DNA of 64,000 bases from Akkermansiaceae bacterium (GTDB lineage Bacteria > Verrucomicrobiota > Verrucomicrobiia > Verrucomicrobiales > Akkermansiaceae): contig JALZUC010000002.1 of NCBI GenBank assembly GCA_023301765.1, forward strand, positions 1 through 64,000, given 5' to 3'. Of this stretch, positions 55,110 through 64,000 are shown piece by piece. Made by a program: the position numbers and the translations under genes. The number at the start of each line of letters is the position of its first letter. The first letter of the stretch is position 1. The notes under the pieces were generated by a model, which was not told where the DNA came from, ran no database searches, and worked only from the letters and a program-made list of their open reading frames with translations.

Positions 55110-55988
55110 CTACTCATGACTCTGCTTGGCCGCCTTGATTGTGTTAGAAATTAACATCGCTATCGTCATAGGCCCTACCCCTCCAGGAACAGGAGTAATT
55201 GCAGAGCACTTAGGTGCTACTTCATCATAAGCCACGTCACCCACAAGACGGTAACCACGCTTTGCTGAACTATCCTCTACGCGGTTAATACCCACATCGA
55301 TTACCGCAGCCCCCTCCTTCACCATATCCGCAGTGACGAAGCCCGGCATACCGATGGCAGCCACAATGATGTCTGCACGGCGGCAAACTGCGGCTAAATC
55401 CTTTGTCCGAGAGTGTGCTACCGTAACCGTAGCGTTCCCCTCCTTACTCATGAGCAGCAGTGCCATAGGTTTTCCTACAATCATGCTACGCCCTATTACC
55501 ACGGCCTCAGCACCAGATGTTTCTACCCCTGCATCCTTAAGCAGGCGCATACAGCCAGCTGGCGTGCAGGGCACAAAGCCTGAAGCATCCTCCAGGGCAA
55601 GTTTTGCTACATTCTCAGGGTGAAAGCCATCCACATCCTTCGCAGGATCAATTGCCCTTACAATGGCACCCTCATCGATCTGTGGTGGTGGCGGTGATTG
55701 CACTAAAATCCCATGAATACTGGTGTCCGCATTCAGTGCTAACACCACATCTAACACCTCCTGATGAGTAGCATCCTCTGGAAGCTCGATCTTTCGTGAG
55801 TGCAGCCCCAGCTCAGCGCATTTACGCACTTTAGATGCCACGTAGACCATTGATGCGGGGTCATTACCCACAAGTACTACAGCCAAGCCCGGAGTGACCC
55901 CTGCAGCTTTTAAACTCTCGATTTCCTGCCCACACTCGGCCAGGACCTTTTTGGCCACTACTTTACCATCAATAATTTTACTCATCAT
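55110..55988 (-). CDS. folD: Methylenetetrahydrofolate dehydrogenase/cyclohydrolase
   Basis: Bifunctional one-carbon enzyme making 10-formyl-THF and NADPH. Residues near 50 carry [13 protein letters not shown] with the catalytic Lys (KVRKC context). The Q-S-P-P-P motif (VQSPPPPQ), VDGFHPENV, the NADP loop [11 protein letters not shown] and the C-terminal [15 protein letters not shown] follow. Length 292 is normal. It overlaps the upstream acyltransferase gene by the ATGA four-base overlap, so the two are translationally coupled. Confidence 0.97.
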   Translation of the reverse strand: MMSKIIDGKVVAKKVLAECGQEIESLKAAGVTPGLAVVLVGNDPASMVYVASKVRKCAELGLHSRKIELPEDATHQEVLDVVLALNADTSIHGILVQSPPPPQIDEGAIVRAIDPAKDVDGFHPENVAKLALEDASGFVPCTPAGCMRLLKDAGVETSGAEAVVIGRSMIVGKPMALLLMSKEGNATVTVAHSRTKDLAAVCRRADIIVAAIGMPGFVTADMVKEGAAVIDVGINRVEDSSAKRGYRLVGDVAYDEVAPKCSAITPVPGGVGPMTIAMLISNTIKAAKQSHE

Positions 55989-56668
55989 TCTTTAGGAAAT
56001 TGTTTTTCGTCTGGAAGGTCATCTACACCCTTACGTAGCGTATCCTCTACTCTACTTCGGTAGATTTCAAAAGTATTCCTATCTAATTTAGCAGGTATAT
56101 CTATCAACTCATCAATATGAATGATAACAGTGCTAAATGGCTTAGGAATATGCAGCCGATCCCAGGTTTTTACACGCCAGCTTGAAGAATAAGTAAAGCG
56201 TAACGGAATGATAGGCGCACCTGATGATTGCGCTAACTTAATCACGCCAGGCTGCAGGTGATACCTGGGCCCACGCGGCCCGTCCGGCGTGATGAATATT
56301 TGATCTCCAGCCTTCAGAGCATTTTTCAAAGCAATAAGTGCAGCCACACCACGGCGCGAGCTAGAGCCCCTCACAGCTTTTACACCAAAGGCGTTAACCA
56401 GAGATTCTATCACCGCCCCATCTTTACTCGCACTCGTGAGCGCACTAGCCGGAGCCTTACCTCCAAATTTCATAGTATTCATCGGAACAGTAAGAAGGCC
56501 GTTATGCCAAAAAATCCAAACCACAGGTTTAGAAATCTGCCCTAGTCCATACGGATCTTCTAATCGACACCGTATAGTAACCCCTAACAGTTTAATAACA
56601 AAAGCTGCCAGTCTACCAGCTAAGCGCTGCTTCCATGCCCCCCTAATTTCAGATTTATTCTTCATCAC
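55985..56668 (-). CDS. DUF374-type lysophospholipid acyltransferase-like protein
   Basis: A 227-residue membrane-associated protein with an N-terminal amphipathic/hydrophobic segment ([15 protein letters not shown]). Its motifs are [41 protein letters not shown] and [19 protein letters not shown]. These are the DUF374 family blocks of the LPLAT superfamily, related to lipid A acyltransferases. It likely transfers an acyl chain to lipid A or a lysophospholipid. lpxB elsewhere in the window shows the substrate pathway exists. Confidence 0.85.
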   Translation of the reverse strand: MMKNKSEIRGAWKQRLAGRLAAFVIKLLGVTIRCRLEDPYGLGQISKPVVWIFWHNGLLTVPMNTMKFGGKAPASALTSASKDGAVIESLVNAFGVKAVRGSSSRRGVAALIALKNALKAGDQIFITPDGPRGPRYHLQPGVIKLAQSSGAPIIPLRFTYSSSWRVKTWDRLHIPKPFSTVIIHIDELIDIPAKLDRNTFEIYRSRVEDTLRKGVDDLPDEKQFPKE

Positions 56669-56844
56669 TATCTATTGAAGCACTATCATCAAAACCACCT
56701 TTTTCCCTCAGACCAATGACTAACGCACTCCCCATCTGGTTTGCTGTAATCATTCCAATAATATACATAAAAATAACCGACACCTGCCAGTGCTCCATTG
56801 AATGCCAGCTCACTCACACTTGGCAAGCCAAGGTATTACCTTTC

Positions 56845-58086
56845 TCACTCTATTATCTTATAGATCGCCCACGTAGTAAATGTGCTAATAAGGATAATCA
56901 TTCCCCATCCCACTATTTTATCCCGCCTAATAGATCTTGGCCTCCGAAATGAAGTCGACTTAGGGAACACCACACCTGCATAAATCATACCCGTGAATAA
57001 ACCGCCAGCATGAGCCGCATTATCGATAAAGCTCATCCCTAGAATCCCCATAATTACCATCAAGATTACCCCCGCTAACAACCGTCGCTGAGCAGACCTT
57101 GGCACCAAACGGGTGTGTATCTTTTCAAAAACTAACATAAACCCCAGCAAACCCAACAACCCTCCAGACGAACCCACCGCTATCTTATCAGGAATCCAAT
57201 AAAAAGAAGCTGCTCCACCCACCCATGCAGAACATACAAAAACAATCAATAAATGAGGCCAACGCGCCAGCGACTCAGCTCTTCTACCAAGATAAAGAAT
57301 ACCACCTGCATTCATGATAAGGTGCAGCACATTTCCATGTAATAACGGAGCAGTAAACATCCGCCAACCTGCATCACCATCTGTAATATCAGGATAATTC
57401 AAAGCCTGTAACTTAAGTAAACCAGCCCTCAAAATAGACGGCTCAATTCCCGCAAAACTTCTATCAATATAGAATTGAGCTAAACCCACCAGCGTTAGGC
57501 ACCCTATTAAAAAGTAAGTCACCGGCACCTTACAACGCTGTAACCAAGCATCAAATAAAGCCTCAGGAACCTCTCTAGCCACATCACCAAACTCGGTATT
57601 CATAAGGCGCCGCCGAGTTTTCCAAGATTCATAAAGTGGCAGTAACCCAAAGATTAACAAAAGCAATGCGGCTAAACCTGTTAACTGACTAGAAAAAAGA
57701 GCACGAACACTCTCCCCATTAGTCGTCCACTCTTTAAAAGCAAACCAGACCACAGCGATACCAAAAACGAGGCACATACGCTTGCCATCACTGGCATCAC
57801 TAGCCGCAAACCTCGCCTGCCTCTTACGTAAAACTTTATAAAGACTCGGCACCGACTCGGGGACCACTAAGGTATCCTTCTCAGGAGTCCACACGAGATT
57901 GAGTCCCGCGCCTAGATTGGCCACTTTCTCAATAAGCTCACTCTCACTACATGCTGAATGCTCAGCACCTTGACTATCGATCAGCCCATAGTCCGTATCA
58001 ACAGGCTTCGTAGGAAATACATCACTACGCCCCCATACTGGAATATCCTCCAAACTCCCCCCATCATCTCTGGAGGGACTACCCAC
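56845..58086 (-). CDS. Rhomboid-family intramembrane serine protease
   Basis: A 413-residue protein with a GTG start. The first 90 residues are polar and unrecognised, then there are two helices and a polar stretch before the rhomboid core. The core has GNVLHLIMNAGGILYLGRRAE, the active-site Ser in VGSSGGLLGLL (about residue 303) and the His in DNAAHAGGLFTGM (about residue 353). These make the Ser-His dyad. Substrates are unknown. It lies 9 bp behind secG and may share its transcript. Confidence 0.88.
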   Translation of the reverse strand: MGSPSRDDGGSLEDIPVWGRSDVFPTKPVDTDYGLIDSQGAEHSACSESELIEKVANLGAGLNLVWTPEKDTLVVPESVPSLYKVLRKRQARFAASDASDGKRMCLVFGIAVVWFAFKEWTTNGESVRALFSSQLTGLAALLLLIFGLLPLYESWKTRRRLMNTEFGDVAREVPEALFDAWLQRCKVPVTYFLIGCLTLVGLAQFYIDRSFAGIEPSILRAGLLKLQALNYPDITDGDAGWRMFTAPLLHGNVLHLIMNAGGILYLGRRAESLARWPHLLIVFVCSAWVGGAASFYWIPDKIAVGSSGGLLGLLGFMLVFEKIHTRLVPRSAQRRLLAGVILMVIMGILGMSFIDNAAHAGGLFTGMIYAGVVFPKSTSFRRPRSIRRDKIVGWGMIILISTFTTWAIYKIIE

Positions 58087-58095
58087 TGGAGTAAA

Positions 58096-58533
58096 TTACT
58101 GATTTGAGCCTGTATCAGGCACAGTCGGTACTGCAGGAGTGGGCGGCACTGCTGGTGCTGTAGGCATCTCCACAGGAGCATCATCTTTTAACGCCTCTGG
58201 GACTATTGCAGGAGTGACCTCTTCTGTAGTCTCTGTAGAGTCATCTGACATGTCCGCCGTTGTGTTCTGGCGCTTACCAATAAGAATTGCTAACACTAGA
58301 GTGATTACAAAAAACAACGTACCAAGATAAACAGTACCCTTCTGAAGAACATCTGTGGTACGTGCTCCAAAGGCTTGATCAGTAAGGCCTGAGCCGAACG
58401 CAGCCCCTAGCCCTTCCTGCTTAGGACGCTGCATAAGGACTACAAGCGCAAGTAAAATACAGATGATCACGTGGATCACCAAAAGCAGGTTAATCGAAAT
58501 GTTGAGCCAGTTGGCAGCAATTAAAGGTATCAT
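58096..58533 (-). CDS. secG: Protein translocase subunit SecG
   Basis: Small Sec-channel subunit with two helices (residues about 12-34 and 68-88). The conserved loop VLMQRPKQEGLGAAFGS with the QxGGLG-type pattern and GTVYLGTLFFVITLVLAI mark it. At 145 residues it is longer than most SecG proteins because of an acidic, proline/valine-rich tail. It lies 65 bp behind panD. Confidence 0.93.
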   Translation of the reverse strand: MIPLIAANWLNISINLLLVIHVIICILLALVVLMQRPKQEGLGAAFGSGLTDQAFGARTTDVLQKGTVYLGTLFFVITLVLAILIGKRQNTTADMSDDSTETTEEVTPAIVPEALKDDAPVEMPTAPAVPPTPAVPTVPDTGSNQ

Positions 58534-58598
58534 GGGCGCGGGAATATGCTAAAGTGATTACGTGTTGTAAAGCCGCGATTTTGCGGTTTAGTTCATTT

Positions 58599-58946
58599 TC
58601 AGGCAATCGTGCGGATCACCTCGTTGTGTTCATTGCATACCACCTTCTTTGGCGTGATAGCCTTTTCTGATATTGCAAAAGACATGATAGTCACTCGCTC
58701 TCCTGCTTTAATAATGTGAGCAGCACCACCATTCATGATAATCTTACCTGTGCCTGGCACCCCCGCTTGCGCATAAGTTTCCAAGCGCCCGCCCTTAGAA
58801 GCAGAAGTCACGAGCACACGCTCACCCTCTATAAGCCCTACTGCATCCATTAGATCAGACGGGATTTCTATACTGCCTTCATACTCGATATCCGCTACTG
58901 TTACACAAGCACGATGAATTTTTGATTTAAGGAGAACTAGCTGCAT
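58599..58946 (-). CDS. panD: Aspartate 1-decarboxylase
   Basis: Makes beta-alanine for pantothenate. The 115-residue proenzyme self-cleaves between Gly24 and Ser25 (IEYEGSIEI) to form the pyruvoyl group. The active-site Lys9 and Arg54-region (GGRLETYAQ) are present, as is the NGGAAHIIKAGERVTIMSF block. A further ATG at 59003 would add 19 residues not found in the family, so MQLVLLKSK is the start. It is divergent from ychF with about 87 bp between starts. Confidence 0.96.
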   Translation of the reverse strand: MQLVLLKSKIHRACVTVADIEYEGSIEIPSDLMDAVGLIEGERVLVTSASKGGRLETYAQAGVPGTGKIIMNGGAAHIIKAGERVTIMSFAISEKAITPKKVVCNEHNEVIRTIA

Positions 58947-59033
58947 GTGCGCAAAGAACCTGTTATGTGCGCCAAGGTCAATTTTCAAATTTACAAATTG
59001 CAATTATCTCCATTCCCGATTACCCCACGCAGC

Positions 59034-60149
59034 ATGCTCAAGGCAGGAATAGTAGGTCTACCCAATGTCGGAAAATCGACACTCTTTAACGCAGTCACCC
59101 GTACCCGTAATGCGGAGGCTGCAAATTATCCATTTTGCACTATTGATCCCAATATCGGAGTAGTCACCGTTCCGGACGATCGCCTCAGTGTATTAGGTGA
59201 AATTAGCAAAACTGAGAAAATTATCCCTGCCGCCATAGAATTTGTAGATATCGCAGGTCTGGTAGAAGGCGCCTCTGAAGGAGCTGGGCTTGGTAATAAA
59301 TTCCTCGCCAACATCCGCGAAGTTGACGCCATTGTGCAAGTTGTCCGTTGCTTCGAAAATGACGACATCATACATGAACTAGGTAGCGTAGACCCCATCC
59401 GCGATATTGAAATCATCAACTCCGAGCTTATTCTCTCTGACATCGCCGCCCTAGAGAAACGTAAAACCTCCCGTGTCAAAAAAGCCAAAAGCGGTGATAA
59501 GGAAGCCAAACGTGAGATCGAACTAATCGAGCGCCTCATGCCTCACCTTGACGCAGGTAAGCCAGCCCTCACCCTAGAGATAAACGACGATGAAAAACTT
59601 ACCTTACGTGATTTTTTCCTCCTCAGCTCTAAGCGCACTATCTTTGCCTGCAACGTCTCTGAAGACGAACTAGCAGAAACACAAAAGAACCCAGATGGAC
59701 AAGCCATGGTAGCCAAAGTCCGCGAGTATGCTGCAGCCTCACACGAGGCAGAAGCCGTTGTCATTTCCGCCCGTATCGAAGAAGAACTTGTAGAGCTAGA
59801 CAAAGAGGAAGCAGCAGACTTTCTCGCTGATATGGGTATCACAGACTCTGGAGTATCCACCCTCATCAAGGCCGTTTACCAGCTCCTAGGCTTACAAACC
59901 TACATCACTAGTGGTGAAAAAGAAACTCGCGCCTGGACCATCCGCATAGGAGACAAGGCCCCGGCCGCCGCTGGAGTCATCCACGGTGATTTTGAACGAG
60001 GCTTTATCGCAGCTGAAGTATGCGCCTACGATGACCTTGTAGCAGCAGGCTCCAAGTCAGCCGCAAAAGAAGCCGGTAAATTACGTATCGAAGGTAAAGA
60101 ATACGTTGTTAAAGACGGTGATGTTGTTGAATTCAGATTTAACGTCTAA
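59034..60149 (+). CDS. ychF: Redox-regulated ATPase YchF
   Basis: Obg-related P-loop ATPase that binds ribosomes and affects the oxidative stress response. The N-terminus is MLKAGIVGLPNVGKSTLFNAVT, with PFCTIDPNIGVV and VDIAGLVEGASEGAGLG. The C-terminal TGS-like end reads HGDFERGFIAAEV and VKDGDVVEFRFNV. From the ATG at 59034 the length is 371. An ATG at 58947 adds 29 residues absent from the family and is rejected. Confidence 0.97.
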   Translation: MLKAGIVGLPNVGKSTLFNAVTRTRNAEAANYPFCTIDPNIGVVTVPDDRLSVLGEISKTEKIIPAAIEFVDIAGLVEGASEGAGLGNKFLANIREVDAIVQVVRCFENDDIIHELGSVDPIRDIEIINSELILSDIAALEKRKTSRVKKAKSGDKEAKREIELIERLMPHLDAGKPALTLEINDDEKLTLRDFFLLSSKRTIFACNVSEDELAETQKNPDGQAMVAKVREYAAASHEAEAVVISARIEEELVELDKEEAADFLADMGITDSGVSTLIKAVYQLLGLQTYITSGEKETRAWTIRIGDKAPAAAGVIHGDFERGFIAAEVCAYDDLVAAGSKSAAKEAGKLRIEGKEYVVKDGDVVEFRFNV

Positions 60150-60575
60150 ACAGCCACCCTGTTAAGCCCAAGGATCAGGTCTAATCTTGGATACATCTCT
60201 AAAGACCTCATGAGCTGAACGATATCCAAACTTTTTCTTCTACTTATTAGTAACGGGAAGAAACTCAGCTTATTTTTAAATACCCACCTAATAGGCGGAG
60301 GGCTATCTATGTTACCAACGCCATCGCAAGGCCCGCACTCCATACTTAGCCATGGAGAATGACCATTGAAAAAATGGAATATCACGATTTCATTGATTTC
60401 CTTTTGCCCGATAGATGCCATTTGTTTTCAGTATGACGTCATCAAAGTCATGGCCGCCACTAATATGCCCTGAGGTCACATTTTGATACTGAGCCATAAT
60501 CGTCCCCTCATAAATAAAAACCTGTCTGTAGATAAAAAATCGACATATTTCTGATATCTGAGGAGTATTACATTT
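60150..60575. other. Gap upstream of the PVC cytochrome gene
   Basis: A minus-strand frame of 91 codons (60421-60146) is open here (FHFFNGHSPWLSMECGPCDGVGNI), and another frame starts MAQYQNVTSGHISGGHDFDDV at about 60499 and stops after 35 codons. Neither matches a known family, and together they look like one frameshifted relic rather than a gene. Near the right end GAGGAGT at 60561-60567 is a Shine-Dalgarno-like site for the next gene, rare in this window. Confidence 0.4.
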
Positions 60576-63500
60576 ATGAAACTGTCTTTCCTCATCTGTT
60601 CTTTAGCAGTAACGCTCTGCCTCACGCACCATATACATGCCCAAGCAAAAGATAAGGAAAACAGAGGCGAGGTAACAGGCCTAATCAATGTAGCCCAGAT
60701 CCCTAATGTAAAGATTAAGAATGACGGACTCACCATCCTTTATGGTGGAGCCATGGTGGCAAAGCTTCAAGAGGAAGGAACCTTTGAAAGCTACATGCAG
60801 CTCGCTAATGCGGGAAAAAAGATTCAGTTCCGTTCATGCGCCTATGTGGGTGATCAGGTGGGCTTCCGTATCCGAGCATCACGTTTTGGGCTCCACCTTA
60901 AATACCTCCTTAAGCAATGGGACGCAAACCGTGTGATAATGGCTTTTGGAGGGAATGAATCCCACGCAGGGGCTTCAGGTTTAGAAAAATTTGAAACCCA
61001 GTTAGAAACCTACATTCAGCTAATAAAGGAAAGGCATAGTAAGGCAGAATTCGTCCTCGTTTCCCCCACTGCTGCTGAAAAAGTCAGCCACATTCAAGGT
61101 GTGAATATTACCCAAAGAAACAATGATTTAAAACTCTACTCTGTCGCTATGAAAAAACTGGCATCTCAGCACAGCATCAAATTCATTGACCTCTTCACCC
61201 CTACTGCCGAACTCTTCATGGCAAGTGATCACACCTACACCGTGAATACTCACAACCTTTCTAACAAAGGAAGTGCCACAGTAGGAAAAATTCTTGCCAC
61301 AGCTTTCAAAGACGAGGAAACAATAAACTCTTTCTCTCCTGATTCAGATGTATTTAAATCTGTCCAAAAAATGGTGCAGCGTAAAGCTCTGGAAGTAGCC
61401 CAGTCCTACCACCCAGCAAACGGCATCAGCTACTACGGCCTTAGAAAAAGAACTTACGAATACAACACCGAAATCCCTCACCATCTCAAACTCGCAAACA
61501 TTCTCGATGAATCCATTTGGCAACAAGCTGGCAAGAGTAACTCAACTGTAAGTTTCCCCGAACTCCCCATTTATATCTTAACCAAGCTTCCCAACAAAAA
61601 ACCAAAAAATGGTCTAGGGATAGTGCAGTCATCAGTAGAAGATCTCAAGGACTTCAAAGTCGCAAACGGTTTTTCTATCAATTGTTTTGCCTCCAGTGAA
61701 GACCATCCGGAGCTCATTAATCCACTTCAAATGCAGTTCGACGGTCGCGGTCGCCTCTGGGTAAGTTGCTTCTCCAGCTACCCACACCCAGTCCCTGGAG
61801 AACTTTCCAACGATACTATCCTCATCTTTGAAGACACCAATAACGATGGTAAAGCAGATAAGAAAACCATCTTTGCTGACGGATTAGACCTACCTGACGG
61901 ATTTGCATTTTATAAAGACGGTATTATCACCTCTACAGCACGTAAGCTCTACTACCTTGCTGACTCAGACGGTGACAGCAAAGCGGATATAAAAGAAGAG
62001 TTCATCCGTGGTTTTGATAACACAGACACCCATCACAGTGGCTACTTACAGAGATCTCCACAGGGTGACCTCATTCTATCTGAAGCCCTCTTTCACCGAG
62101 GTCAGTTCGAAACACCTCATGGAGTCGTTCACACTAAGGATACTTGCATCATGTCGCTTGATATGGATACCAGAAAGCTCACCATAGAACAACAGAGCGA
62201 ACACCCTAACCCATGGAAAGTCACCCATAATCAATGGGGTGAAACAATACAGTTCTATGGTGGTGGACAGATCGTTGACTCCCAGATCTACAATATGGCT
62301 ACACCAATGGGAAGTGCTTCACCAGCAGCCCTCGGCATGCCCTTCCGTTATGGTAAAGGTGTTTCCGCATCATTCGTAGAAAGCCCAGCATTCCCTAAAA
62401 CCTGGCAAGGCGGACTCCTAACAACACACCTTTTATCTACCAATGAAGTGAACTTCACCCCTCTTAGAATAACGGATGGAGCCTACAAGTCTGCCGGTAG
62501 AAGAACCACTCTCGTAAAATCAACTAATAAAGTATTCAGACCTACTGACATTGTCTTTGGTCATGATGGAGCTCTATACATTTCAGACTTTTACTACCCT
62601 ATCATTGGGCACGCACAGCACTCTATCAGACATAAAGACCGTGACCATGCTAACGGCAGAATCTGGAGAGTCACCCACAACGACACCCCTCCTCTAAAAA
62701 TTCAAAATCTAGAAAAAAAGAACACTCAAGAACTCATCAAAGAACTGCAAAATCCATTCCTCGCTATCCGCGAAGCAGCCCGTATTCAGTTAGAAAGAAA
62801 GCCTACAGCAGAGGTTAACAGCGCACTAGCTTCCGCAGTCAAGGCTCACACCAAAGACGACTACTACGCATTAGAACTCCTCTGGCTCATGGAACGTCAG
62901 AAAAACTTTTCTGACACCTCGCTCATCAAAAAACTTCTCACCTCATCTAAGGAGAAAATAAGAGAATCTGCTACTCGCTCCCTACGCTGGTGGGCTGATT
63001 CACTAGGGTCAGAAGCCGATACTATAATCACAACACTTGCTACTGATGAAAGTGACCGTGTAAAAATCAACCTTGCCACAAGTATTTCTCATTTACAGCT
63101 AAGAGATCCAAAGTTCATAGCTCTGGGAGCTAAAATCACCGCCACCCCCGGAACGCCCCTTGCCATCAAGAAAGACATGCTCACATGGAAAGACCGCCCT
63201 GCACTCGCAGCAGAATTTCCAATTTTAGAAATTTCGAAAGACTCATTTATAAAAAAATCTACCTGGACTATGAAAAACAAAAAGTCTGGTTACTTTTTCT
63301 TTAAACACAGCAAAGATAGTTTACTCAACATTGGCCACACAGGTAATCCGCAGATGAACCTTACTATCAATGACACCCCTCTTCTCATTGCCAGTGGTTC
63401 CCCTCACGCTGCAGAGTCTCAAAATATTTTCTCAGCAAAAAAAGGGATCAATAAAGTAGAATATACCATTACGAATGGTGCACGTAATGACAGACCATTT

Positions 63501-63899
63501 AAAATCTACATTGCTGATAAGACGGGAAATAAATCACCTAGCCTTACACTCCCCATACAGGAACAAAATAAAGAGTGGGAAGCCGCCTACAATAAAGTGG
63601 CCGAAGCAGACTGGAGGAGCTTCGCGGTAAGAACGTTCAAACAAAACTGCGCCAACTGTCATAATGTTGACCAAAGAGCAGTAGGCCCAGCACTCAAAGG
63701 TCTCTTCGGAAAAAAGCAGACTATCATTAGCCAAGACGGCACAAAAAAAGAAATTATAATCGACGATTACTACATCCGCAGAGCCATCATCGACCCTCTC
63801 GCAGAATACCCAGAGGGCTTTGCTCCCGTCATGGTGAAGATGCCACTTAATGACAAAGAAGTAGATATTCTCGTCCGCTGGATCAAGGAACTTAAATAA
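60576..63899 (+). CDS. PVC-type haem-binding multidomain protein with pseudo-SGNH domain and C-terminal cytochrome
   Basis: Exported protein of 1,107 residues. Order: signal peptide (1-24); SGNH-hydrolase-like domain (about 45-250) with FGGNESHAG and the terminal NTHNLSNKG block, but the nucleophile motif reads YGGAMVAKL, so the serine is missing. Next comes the PVC membrane-bound dehydrogenase-like propeller (about 350-690; QFDGRGRLWVS, DTNNDGKADKKTIFADGL, FDNTDTHHSG). HEAT-like helices (about 710-870) and a beta domain follow. Last is cytochrome c with CANCH at 1025-1029 and a likely Met ligand in PVMVKMP. Such proteins abound in Planctomycetes and Verrucomicrobia, often for sugar or polymer oxidation. 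Substrate unknown. Confidence 0.9.
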   Translation: MKLSFLICSLAVTLCLTHHIHAQAKDKENRGEVTGLINVAQIPNVKIKNDGLTILYGGAMVAKLQEEGTFESYMQLANAGKKIQFRSCAYVGDQVGFRIRASRFGLHLKYLLKQWDANRVIMAFGGNESHAGASGLEKFETQLETYIQLIKERHSKAEFVLVSPTAAEKVSHIQGVNITQRNNDLKLYSVAMKKLASQHSIKFIDLFTPTAELFMASDHTYTVNTHNLSNKGSATVGKILATAFKDEETINSFSPDSDVFKSVQKMVQRKALEVAQSYHPANGISYYGLRKRTYEYNTEIPHHLKLANILDESIWQQAGKSNSTVSFPELPIYILTKLPNKKPKNGLGIVQSSVEDLKDFKVANGFSINCFASSEDHPELINPLQMQFDGRGRLWVSCFSSYPHPVPGELSNDTILIFEDTNNDGKADKKTIFADGLDLPDGFAFYKDGIITSTARKLYYLADSDGDSKADIKEEFIRGFDNTDTHHSGYLQRSPQGDLILSEALFHRGQFETPHGVVHTKDTCIMSLDMDTRKLTIEQQSEHPNPWKVTHNQWGETIQFYGGGQIVDSQIYNMATPMGSASPAALGMPFRYGKGVSASFVESPAFPKTWQGGLLTTHLLSTNEVNFTPLRITDGAYKSAGRRTTLVKSTNKVFRPTDIVFGHDGALYISDFYYPIIGHAQHSIRHKDRDHANGRIWRVTHNDTPPLKIQNLEKKNTQELIKELQNPFLAIREAARIQLERKPTAEVNSALASAVKAHTKDDYYALELLWLMERQKNFSDTSLIKKLLTSSKEKIRESATRSLRWWADSLGSEADTIITTLATDESDRVKINLATSISHLQLRDPKFIALGAKITATPGTPLAIKKDMLTWKDRPALAAEFPILEISKDSFIKKSTWTMKNKKSGYFFFKHSKDSLLNIGHTGNPQMNLTINDTPLLIASGSPHAAESQNIFSAKKGINKVEYTITNGARNDRPFKIYIADKTGNKSPSLTLPIQEQNKEWEAAYNKVAEADWRSFAVRTFKQNCANCHNVDQRAVGPALKGLFGKKQTIISQDGTKKEIIIDDYYIRRAIIDPLAEYPEGFAPVMVKMPLNDKEVDILVRWIKELK

Positions 63900-64000
63900 C
63901 TGACAACCTATCCCAACCATCTAAAACTAACAGACTACCACACACTGCTAGTTTTTCTTATCTCAATCGGTGACCACACAAGTTGGACAGGTTTAAGCTC

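Noticed and set aside
58947-59033. Extended N-terminus for ychF
   Set aside because: The added residues are not family-like and overlap the panD start and its promoter region.
60146-60421. 91-codon minus-strand frame as a gene
   Set aside because: No recognised domain, no clear start context, and a second frame upstream suggests a broken relic; left as gap content.

Overview
The window looks like chromosomal DNA of a Gram-negative member of the PVC group, most likely Verrucomicrobiota. The main evidence is a 1,107-residue PVC-type haem-binding protein at the right end. An outer membrane is implied by lpxB, a TamB/TamA pair and a beta-barrel relic. Almost no gene start has a Shine-Dalgarno motif. 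The lineage is inferred from gene content; no rRNA is present. Nearly all intact genes are core housekeeping genes, but several intergenic gaps hold decayed genes and transposon debris, so this is a genome losing accessory DNA.

Layout. 0-5.7 kb: the 5' end of an ISAs1-like transposon cut by the window edge, then aroC, a CvpA-like gene, a small cytochrome c, tRNA-Pro, an exported class IV histone-deacetylase-like enzyme and a membrane-anchored hypothetical. 6-15.4 kb: rho with unusual basic extensions, lepA, an HsdM relic, rplS, a TPR protein and alr. 15.4-27.5 kb: tamB-tamA, a gap with an outer-membrane-protein tail and a second ISAs1 relic, a protoporphyrinogen oxidase, ftsY, a possible EtfA relic, a D,D-carboxypeptidase, bioF and thrB. 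27.5-32.3 kb: two AT-rich gaps carry DnaA-box-like 9-mers, many 11 bp apart. They flank two coiled-coil tail-anchored proteins and gatC-gatA. A frameshifted ATPase follows. 32.3-38.6 kb: rsfS, tRNA-Ala, a degenerate M28-like protein, lpxB, trmD, a comF-like gene, rnc and tRNA-His. 38.7-47.4 kb: tyrS, a hypothetical, then mreB-mreC-mreD-mrdA-rng and an open frame with no ordinary start codon. 47.4-64 kb: tilS, dtd, a DUF4332-like membrane protein, valS, tsaD, an OmpA-like protein, a DUF374 acyltransferase with folD, secG and a rhomboid, panD, ychF and the PVC cytochrome.

How the genes work together. Envelope growth and shape are covered by mreBCD-mrdA, alr, the carboxypeptidase, lpxB, TamAB and the OmpA-like protein. 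Translation and tRNA quality control are covered by tyrS, valS, gatCA, tilS, dtd, tsaD, trmD, rsfS, lepA, L19 and ychF, with rnc and rng for RNA processing. Cofactor genes (bioF, panD, folD, the haem oxidase) are scattered singly.

The signals most worth a second look are the 11-bp-phased DnaA-box-like arrays at 27.5 and 31.0-31.4 kb, the Rho with histone-H1-like, pentapeptide-repeat and RGG-loop additions, the 112-codon frame behind rng that would start at ATC, and the matching ISAs1-like transposase heads at the left edge and at 21.3 kb.
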